This document shows, in pieces, positions 5,197-10,444 of a stretch of 10,444 bases of DNA. Location: the NCBI GenBank assembly GCA_002471375.1, contig DKPV01000020.1:1-10444 (forward strand), written 5' to 3'. The number at the start of each line of letters is the position of its first letter. Positions within the stretch are counted from its first letter, which is position 1. The notes below the pieces were generated by a model. The model was not told the DNA's origin. It saw only the letters and a program-made list of their open reading frames with translations, and ran no database searches. Origin of the DNA: Flavobacteriales bacterium UBA7325 (GTDB lineage: Bacteria; Bacteroidota; Bacteroidia; Flavobacteriales_D; Crocinitomicaceae). Position numbers and translations under genes: made by a program.

Positions 5197-7486
5197 CTTA
5201 ACCAATAAGATATTGGTCGTAGTTGTGATACTAGCTCTAGCATTTGCGATCATCTTTTCTGTTACAGCGAGTAGCAATGGGTCTGGCAATCCTGATGTCA
5301 GTCCATTAGACTCGAAAAAGGCTGAAGTTGTACAACTGAAAGATACGTTAAATAGCACTTTGTCTTTGGCAAAAAGAGAAGGGGTGTCATTAAGCTGTCA
5401 ATCAGTAACTGATTGCTTGAAAGGCTTGCCTACTACTCCCCAATCAGTATTTGATCTAGATAGTATTATCAATAGGTTGCATCAAGTAAATCAAAGTCTA
5501 AATGATGAATTAAATTCATCATGTTTACAAGGTATATCAGGTGCTCGAGCAGCTTACAATCGTCTTCTTTACCAAATTACTGATAAGACAGGATCTCTAA
5601 ACGTTGACCCTATGGATCATCCTGATATCTTTACAAATGACCTTAAGTTATGTACAGTTGAAAGTAACCTAACTTGTGTTAAGGATTATGAACATTGCTC
5701 GTCGATTATGAAAGTAGCTTTGGATAGATTGAGTAAGATCCCTCCGAGACCAATACAACAGTTTTCGCCAACACCATCGACATTACCAACACCATCGACC
5801 GTTCCATTTCCACAGCCAAAATACATACGTCCACCCGCGCTAACAGAGGATTACAAAGCGGTTGTAGAGGTTATAGATAAAGACTCACTAGCGACGCATT
5901 TCTTATTGGATGATCCGAGCGGTATAGGATCTGATCCTACTGGTGGAATAAACAATTATTCCTATCCATTCAGCAAAGGCCCTGAATATAAAAAGAATCC
6001 ATACTTTCAATGTATAACAAAAGATACACCTCTTATATCTGACATGGATTCGACAGGCATCAAGATTGGTATTGCCCCGGATATGACGTGGAATTGGTCT
6101 AAAAATTCTCCTAACAATTTCTCATTATCAGCTGGAGCACCAAGACTGATGACGCAAAAGTTTTTCAAAGGTGGTCTATTTGTCCTTGATATCACACATG
6201 CACCAATCGGATGCGCAATATGGCCAGCCTTATGGTTGAATGCATTTGTTGGGGAGAAAGACCAATTTCCGTTGCAGAAAAATCAAGATGGATATAATGA
6301 TAGTATGAATAAACTTGTCAGTACCTACAAGAACAAGAACAACAATACAGTAGAAACATACAATCCTGTTGTATGTAACGAGAATGAGAGACTTGTAAAC
6401 CTAAAGACTGGAAATCCTGTACCGAAGAACAAAGAACTATCAGATTTTTCACACGAAGATATCTATGTTGCAGCGTGGCCAGCTGGCGGAGAGATTGATA
6501 TATTCGAAAATGTTAGCTTTGCAAAGCAAAACCAGGTTTCTATTCATAGTGGTGCTATGTGTGAGCTAGTTGGTGGTAAAAATAACAAATGGTCTCATGC
6601 GTGTCCAGCGTGTCCTGACGAGATGAAGAATTTAAATGCTAGGAGTACATGTGGAGTATCGGATATGGCTGGATTTGGAGCCTACAGTGGATGTAAATCC
6701 GACATTAATAAGATGAATGGGGAAAAGGTTGCTGTAAAAGGTGCAAGTAACAGATTTTCATGTCTAGGTTCAGCATCATTGAATTCACCTCAAGCTGGTG
6801 CATTGGATTCTAAAGATGGAAATGCGCAAGTTTTAGCACCTGATGGTACATTCGGTATTGATTTTAATAAGAATGGTGGAGGAGTGTTCGTGTGTGAATG
6901 GATTCCAATGAAAGAGATTAACATATGGTTTTTCTCCCACAAGGAATATACTCTGGATAAACTTCAGAGTTCTGGCGGTCCCCTATCCCAAAAGCCTACT
7001 CCGAAAAATTGGGATACAAAACAAGAGACACTTTTTGCTACCTATGAAATCGGGAAGGAAAAAACATTAAGCGCGGGATGTGATTTCAATTTCATGAATC
7101 TAATTATCAATATTGCAATTGGTGGTGGATTTGGAGGTGGTACTATGCCTGATTATTGTAAATCCTCATCTTTAGAAAATAATACGTACTATAAAGACCT
7201 TTCGACAGAGCAAAACGGACGGGCTCTTCAAGCAAACGAATACATCAAGCATTGTTATAACGCTGATCCGAAAGAAAGGGGTGGAGGAAATGTTGGACCG
7301 CTAGGAGATAATAAAAACTATCTTCCTGGGGAACCATTACCTTCGACACCTTACCCTACAAATCTTAACTGTAGTGATGGCGAGGACCGACCAGATCGTG
7401 ATAAAAGTTACTTCTATAAGGATGCGTATTACGTTATAGATTCGATCAGAATATTCCAGAAAAGTGAAATGGATAGTGTATTCTAG
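5192..7486 (+). CDS. Membrane-anchored GH16 beta-glucanase-like protein
   Basis: GH16 enzymes hydrolyse beta-1,3 or mixed-linkage glucans and related polymers. The 764 residues comprise an N-terminal signal anchor (about 6-26), a Cys-containing stalk (about 45-182, with C111, C154, C162, C169), a Pro/Thr/Ser linker (183-216) and a GH16 domain (about 265-757). The catalytic motif is intact: WPAGGEIDIFEN (429-440) with nucleophile Glu434, Asp436 and acid/base Glu439. Flanking strands match the fungal-type subfamily: HGLF-like KGGLFVLDITHAP (326-338), WPALW (344-348), QNQVSIHSG (446-454), GGGVFVCEW (562-570), NLIINIAIGG (636-645) and the closing AYYVIDSIRIFQ (745-756). About 75 residues (352-426) are inserted between WPALW and the catalytic motif, where fungal relatives as I recall them have only a few. 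The likely topology puts the enzyme outside the membrane or on the virion surface. It may help the virus through a glucan wall or cyst, or bind host glycans; activity is inferred only from conserved residues. The paralogue follows after 70 bases. Confidence 0.9.
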   Translation: MSLTNKILVVVVILALAFAIIFSVTASSNGSGNPDVSPLDSKKAEVVQLKDTLNSTLSLAKREGVSLSCQSVTDCLKGLPTTPQSVFDLDSIINRLHQVNQSLNDELNSSCLQGISGARAAYNRLLYQITDKTGSLNVDPMDHPDIFTNDLKLCTVESNLTCVKDYEHCSSIMKVALDRLSKIPPRPIQQFSPTPSTLPTPSTVPFPQPKYIRPPALTEDYKAVVEVIDKDSLATHFLLDDPSGIGSDPTGGINNYSYPFSKGPEYKKNPYFQCITKDTPLISDMDSTGIKIGIAPDMTWNWSKNSPNNFSLSAGAPRLMTQKFFKGGLFVLDITHAPIGCAIWPALWLNAFVGEKDQFPLQKNQDGYNDSMNKLVSTYKNKNNNTVETYNPVVCNENERLVNLKTGNPVPKNKELSDFSHEDIYVAAWPAGGEIDIFENVSFAKQNQVSIHSGAMCELVGGKNNKWSHACPACPDEMKNLNARSTCGVSDMAGFGAYSGCKSDINKMNGEKVAVKGASNRFSCLGSASLNSPQAGALDSKDGNAQVLAPDGTFGIDFNKNGGGVFVCEWIPMKEINIWFFSHKEYTLDKLQSSGGPLSQKPTPKNWDTKQETLFATYEIGKEKTLSAGCDFNFMNLIINIAIGGGFGGGTMPDYCKSSSLENNTYYKDLSTEQNGRALQANEYIKHCYNADPKERGGGNVGPLGDNKNYLPGEPLPSTPYPTNLNCSDGEDRPDRDKSYFYKDAYYVIDSIRIFQKSEMDSVF
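5768..5799 (+). repeat. Tandem 14-base repeat encoding the PTPST linker
   Basis: CCAACACCATCGAC occurs at 5768-5781 and 5786-5799, period 18 bases, inside the first GH16 gene. It encodes the repeated (T/S)-P-rich hinge around FSPTPSTLPTPSTVP (residues 191-205). Such linkers are flexible and would be O-glycosylated in a eukaryotic secretory path. The copies are identical at third positions, suggesting recent slippage. Confidence 0.7.
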
Positions 7487-7494
7487 TCTCAATC

Positions 7495-7530
7495 ATGTTA
7501 TTATGTAAAGTTAAACATCCATAATAACAT
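7495..7530 (+). terminator. 11-bp perfect stem-loop 3' of the first GH16 gene
   Basis: ATGTTATTATG (7495-7505) and CATAATAACAT (7520-7530) are exact inverse complements around a 14-base loop. The structure begins eight bases after the stop at 7486 and ends 26 bases before the next start. It separates the two GH16 transcripts, suggesting they are transcribed independently. A run of eight A (7535-7542) follows. Confidence 0.75.
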
Positions 7531-7548
7531 TATCAAAAAAAAGTCATA

Positions 7549-7561
7549 TAGAATAAATGTC
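7549..7561 (+). promoter_or_regulatory. Shared start-site motif TAGAATAAATGTC, copy 2
   Basis: Exact copy of the 13 bases at 5184-5196, again spanning the ATG. The upstream bases diverge immediately, so conservation is limited to the start region, as expected for a selected initiator or leader element. Confidence 0.45.
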
Positions 7562-9782
7562 TGCTACATCTGCAATCGTGATTGTACTGGTCGTATCATT
7601 AATTACATTAGGGATACTCGCCGCTGTTGCGGCCTCTAGTAAAACCTCATCGAATACTAAGAAAAAGGTATCGCATACCCCTTCTACCGATCATAGAAGC
7701 AATGATGAAAACTCTTGTGCAAACGGCCTAGACTCGGCGAAATCCGTATATAAAGAGGCTTTAGACAGTACGTCGGACCAACTAAGCTTTATGAAGAAGA
7801 ACAAGATGGATATTAGTTCCGTAACAAAACCTACTAACCGATGTATGTTGATAGATGGTGGAAGCTGTGCAAGCGATTTTACCTACTGTACGAATGAACT
7901 GGATACCTATTTAGACAAATTGAATGATATAGTTAAGGGGAACATGATTGTTCCGAAAGTTTCCACTGCGGTTACTTCAATGTTTAAGGAAACTCTTCAA
8001 AAGGTCAAAGACGAGGAGAAGCAGATGCTTTCTGTCGGCTTATATCCTGAACAGACACCAAAATATAGCACGGACTTGCTTCAAATGTGTGATAATGGGA
8101 TTCCTAAGACGGAATCATCCTACGTTGATTGTACTAAAATGTTAGGATCATACCTTCAAAGAATGAAAATAGTTGTTCCTCCTAGTTATCCATCTGGTCT
8201 TTCATCCGAATTTGACATGCAAAAGTGGTCTTGGTCACCCTATTGTAAATCAGCACCACGATTCATTGTAAAAACGGAATGGCCGACATTCTTGAGTAAG
8301 AAAGCGTGGGATAATGGATGTCAGGGATGTAAATCGATTCCTGCTCTGAATAAAGCTACACCTGATTGTCAGCAGAACAATTCGAGAGATTCTTTTCAGA
8401 TTGCTGGACAATGGATGCGTATTTCTCAACGTAATGCCGGATCATTCTCTAATGTATCGACTGGTAGTAGTAAAGAGCATTGGTTTAATCCACCTCGAGA
8501 TAAAGATCAGTTGAATCCAGGAGAGAAACCAGATGATCCCTTAGAGGTAGAGTGGTACATGCATCTTGACGCTAGTGATATTGGAAAAACAATTGATGAG
8601 CTTGTAGACACCAAATTTGCTAACGCAAATTGGTCAGCATTCTGGGCTTTTGGGCATGGGAAAGTTATTGACCAGGAAAACAACTTTGGATGGCCTTATA
8701 GTGGAGAATGGGATCTAGCAGAATCTCTACCTGCGTTCTCAAATTGGGATGATACACAAGATAATACTGTGCAAGGTCGTGGAGTCGCTAGCGGATTCCA
8801 TAATGGATCGTCCGGTGCGTACCCTCCATGTTGTCTAAAAAGAGATGGTGTAATGTATCCATTACCTACCAAAGAAGATTTCATTGATATTGCTGCTTTC
8901 CCAGCGGCTATGGGTCCATTGAGTAAAGAGATAACGAAGGCGAATAATGAAGGAACCTTAAATGATTTCTTGATAGAAAAGAATGACGAACTTTATTACT
9001 TTCCATCGCAAACCCAAGACAAGAATGCTATACCATTCTTGTCTTGGGGTGAAGCGTTGTTCCGTCATAAAAACGGCAGAGAACCTAGAAATGATAGAGA
9101 GCAAAGAGAGGCAGCTGCAATGTCATTCAATAAAAACATACATTGTATTCTCCGTGTGACTACTAAAGCAGCTGCACTATGGATTCTATATGACGCTGAT
9201 CCTACAGTTGATCTAGACATTAATGTTAATAGTAGCATGACACAGGAAGAATATGGCGACACTCTATTAAAGGCAGGATTTATACAAGTGTTTTCTTCGT
9301 ATGGTGATTTCGGTAGCAATAATGACACAACGTTTTCTAGTCAATTTGGTAAAAGTTTGGGTCAAGTAGGTTTTCCTAAAGGCAAAGGTTGGCCGTATAA
9401 GGGAACTAACTGGCATCAGAATATGTTCTTTGTATGGTCTGTAGTTACACAGATGAATAATTCATCTAGATATACAAACACTGGTGCGGGAGGTTCACAG
9501 CAACAGAAGGAATTCTGGCGTCATTTAACATCCTATATGAGCGATATAAGTATTCGAGGTGGTGGTGATCATACGAAAGCATTGCGCCCGCATGGTATGC
9601 GGGAAGATCTTAAAACGGAGTTGGCTACTGAGGCACTAGATCCCACGGCAAAGCAACAATATACAGATCTTGGATTAAACCATTATCAATGTAATGGTCA
9701 TGACATTACGCCAGCGCCATACTCAAGTGAGAATTGTGTAAATATACTTACTGGGACTCTATCTCCTACACCTGGTAGTTGA
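7557..9782 (+). CDS. Divergent membrane-anchored GH16-like protein
   Basis: The 741 residues follow the plan of the preceding gene: an N-terminal signal anchor (about 6-26), a charged Ser/Lys linker, a stalk (about 51-207) and a large C-terminal domain (about 225-670). GH16 membership rests on NWSAFWAFG (358-366) followed by GWPYSGEWDLAES (378-390), which contains a full ExDxxE triad (Glu384, Asp386, Glu389). A downstream ASGFHNGSSG (411-420) corresponds to the HSG segment of the paralogue, and IHCILRVTTKAAALWILYD (528-546) to the usual strand pair. Outside these motifs similarity to the first protein is low, so this is a distant paralogue or a separate subfamily. The stalk has C54, C96, C104 and C111, nearly identical in spacing to the first protein. 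A second partial stalk unit around C178 and C192 follows. A Pro/Thr tail ends the protein. Substrate is unknown; it may be an enzyme or a glycan-binding surface protein. Confidence 0.82.
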   Translation: MSATSAIVIVLVVSLITLGILAAVAASSKTSSNTKKKVSHTPSTDHRSNDENSCANGLDSAKSVYKEALDSTSDQLSFMKKNKMDISSVTKPTNRCMLIDGGSCASDFTYCTNELDTYLDKLNDIVKGNMIVPKVSTAVTSMFKETLQKVKDEEKQMLSVGLYPEQTPKYSTDLLQMCDNGIPKTESSYVDCTKMLGSYLQRMKIVVPPSYPSGLSSEFDMQKWSWSPYCKSAPRFIVKTEWPTFLSKKAWDNGCQGCKSIPALNKATPDCQQNNSRDSFQIAGQWMRISQRNAGSFSNVSTGSSKEHWFNPPRDKDQLNPGEKPDDPLEVEWYMHLDASDIGKTIDELVDTKFANANWSAFWAFGHGKVIDQENNFGWPYSGEWDLAESLPAFSNWDDTQDNTVQGRGVASGFHNGSSGAYPPCCLKRDGVMYPLPTKEDFIDIAAFPAAMGPLSKEITKANNEGTLNDFLIEKNDELYYFPSQTQDKNAIPFLSWGEALFRHKNGREPRNDREQREAAAMSFNKNIHCILRVTTKAAALWILYDADPTVDLDINVNSSMTQEEYGDTLLKAGFIQVFSSYGDFGSNNDTTFSSQFGKSLGQVGFPKGKGWPYKGTNWHQNMFFVWSVVTQMNNSSRYTNTGAGGSQQQKEFWRHLTSYMSDISIRGGGDHTKALRPHGMREDLKTELATEALDPTAKQQYTDLGLNHYQCNGHDITPAPYSSENCVNILTGTLSPTPGS

Positions 9783-9802
9783 TTTTATGTCATCGTGAAA
9801 GA

Positions 9803-9828
9803 TCATATATTCCTATGTGAATATATGA
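9803..9828. terminator. 10-bp perfect stem-loop between convergent genes
   Basis: TCATATATTC (9803-9812) and GAATATATGA (9819-9828) are exact inverse complements around a six-base loop. It lies 20 bases after the stop of the second GH16 gene and 48 bases past the stop of the convergent GGK-repeat gene. With no wobble pairs it would form equally well in RNA from either strand and may end both transcripts. Confidence 0.7.
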
Positions 9829-9876
9829 CAATAAATACCGTATTCTGCCAAATTTTTCTTAACTCACGTTACCACC

Positions 9877-10116
9877 TTATTTTTGAACTTTACGTCCGCC
9901 TTTACCACCTTTTCCTCCTTTACCGCCTTTTCCACCTTTACGCTTGTTAACCATTTTACGGTTATTATCTTTGCCCTTCTTTCTAGCAGCTTCATTACCA
10001 TGTTCTCTTTGAGTAATAATAAACGCATCCATTCCCTCTGCAGCTTGCTGAGCAAGTTGTTGACTATATAGTAACTCAAGAGAGTTAACACGAAATTCTT
10101 TAGTTTCTAGGACCAT
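9877..10116 (-). CDS. Small basic protein with GGK-repeat tail, 79 residues
   Basis: The family is not recognised. Residues 1-35 look like an amphipathic helical segment (ELLYSQQLAQQAAEGMDAF). From about residue 45 the chain becomes very basic and then consists of GGK triplets (61-74), ending GRKVQK. A short lysine/glycine-rich tail of this kind suits nucleic-acid binding, for example in a virion core, but that is inference. This frame was chosen over an overlapping 75-codon frame on the same strand (9864-10091) because it has the earlier start, and the GGK tail uses varied synonymous third bases, a sign of selection at protein level. The gene is convergent with the second GH16 gene; an AT-rich palindrome sits about 19-30 bases before its start. 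Confidence 0.75.
   Translation of the reverse strand: MVLETKEFRVNSLELLYSQQLAQQAAEGMDAFIITQREHGNEAARKKGKDNNRKMVNKRKGGKGGKGGKGGKGGRKVQK
9895..9936 (-). repeat. Nine-base tandem repeat encoding Gly-Gly-Lys
   Basis: On the minus strand, GGN GGN AAA is repeated almost five times. The lysine codon is always AAA while the glycine third bases vary (T, A, C), so the repeat is conserved at protein level rather than being a fresh DNA slippage product. Confidence 0.75.
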
Positions 10117-10134
10117 TCTTTAGTAATGAACAAG

Positions 10135-10146
10135 ATAATTAATTAT
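10135..10146. promoter_or_regulatory. 12-base AT palindrome upstream of the GGK-repeat gene
   Basis: ATAATTAATTAT is a perfect palindrome located 19-30 bases upstream of the minus-strand start at 10116. Its position would suit a TATA-like core promoter element. Short AT palindromes also occur by chance in AT-rich DNA, so the call is weak. Confidence 0.3.
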
Positions 10147-10284
10147 TAATCTATCTATTTGTACATAGCCAATAGGACAAGTAAGCATTACATACGAGGA
10201 GGATCGCTCATCTATGATTGATCAAGTCATATCTAAACGGTCTACTCTCAAGTTGAATACAACTAATCTTATCAACGAGTAAAA

Positions 10285-10322
10285 AATAGAATAGATGGTG
10301 AAATGCTTTAATTTATTCCATT
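10285..10322 (-). terminator. 9-bp stem-loop in the right-end region
   Basis: AATAGAATA (10285-10293) and TATTCCATT (10314-10322) pair at eight of nine positions; the ninth is G-U when transcribed from the minus strand and an A-C mismatch from the plus strand. The loop is 20 bases. It begins within the TAA ending a 19-codon minus-strand frame, as expected if a minus-strand transcript from the right ends here. Confidence 0.4.
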
Positions 10323-10444
10323 AGTCATTGAATACATCGGATTCCATAATGTTTTTTATAATATTAACTAATCCCTGCATTCTTTTAAACTACCAATGTG
10401 GGGCATGAATTGAATAATAGCTTTTTGTTATTGTCTTAATAGCA

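Larger units (their letters stand above)
10117..10444. other. 328-base right-end region without a convincing gene
   Basis: No frame longer than about 37 codons exists. A plus-strand ATG at 10214 opens 22 codons to 10282 (start MIDQVISKRS); its frame stays open upstream to 10169 without an earlier ATG. A minus-strand ATG at 10380 opens 19 codons to 10321 (MQGLVNIIKNIMESDVFND), preceded by a TAG in the same frame. A stem-loop lies between their stops. These may be micro-ORFs, remnants of decayed genes or parts of a spliced gene; none is called. The GAGGAGG at 10196-10202 is not used as a ribosome-binding site. Confidence 0.5.

Noticed and set aside
9864..10091. 75-codon minus-strand frame overlapping the GGK gene
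   Set aside because: It is the +1 shadow of the GGK repeat, giving repetitive Val/Lys/Glu, and has the later start.
1..10444. CRISPR array, tRNA, rRNA, insertion sequence or transposase
   Set aside because: No regularly spaced repeats, cloverleaf-like segments, conserved rRNA stretches or transposase motifs were seen on either strand.

Overview
The window looks like part of a large eukaryotic DNA virus genome (Nucleocytoviricota, probably infecting an amoeba or other protist). The reasons are inferential. Genes are intron-free, tightly packed on both strands and separated by short AT-rich gaps. No usable Shine-Dalgarno sites precede the starts. Most genes are followed by a perfect or near-perfect stem-loop, as in the hairpin polyadenylation rule known for Mimivirus and relatives. 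The gene mix also fits: a family-1 uracil-DNA glycosylase, a eukaryote-type VWA-Hint protein, signal-anchored carbohydrate-active proteins and many small orphans. No capsid, polymerase or packaging gene is present, so the assignment is provisional and I do not name a genus.

Layout. 1-1040 (minus) is the 5' part of a membrane protein that runs off the left edge. 1120-1707 (plus) is an orphan 195-residue Cys-containing protein with more C-ending codons than its neighbours and the longest hairpin in the window (1738-1781). 1860-2519 (minus) is a uracil-DNA glycosylase with its own hairpin at 1823-1844. 2564-4417 (minus) is a VWA protein with a C-terminal Hint (Vint) self-processing domain. Two small plus-strand orphans (4448-4654, 4709-4894) follow from a compact divergent promoter and are separated by a hairpin. 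4930-5136 (minus) encodes a small Cys-cluster protein. 5192-7486 and 7557-9782 (plus) are a tandem pair of large N-terminally anchored proteins with glycoside hydrolase family 16 (GH16) domains. 9877-10116 (minus) encodes a small basic protein with a GGK repeat tail. The last 328 bases hold no convincing gene, but do contain a 12-base palindrome and a stem-loop between two micro-ORFs.

How the genes may work together. The GH16 pair is the most interesting unit. Both proteins have an N-terminal membrane anchor, a stalk with the same four-cysteine spacing and the complete ExDxxE catalytic motif, and both genes share a 13-base sequence across the start codon. They look like diverged paralogues displayed on a membrane or virion surface to bind or cut beta-glucan. 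The glycosylase is a standard DNA-repair function. The VWA-Hint protein probably cleaves itself. No operon-like pathway links all of these genes.
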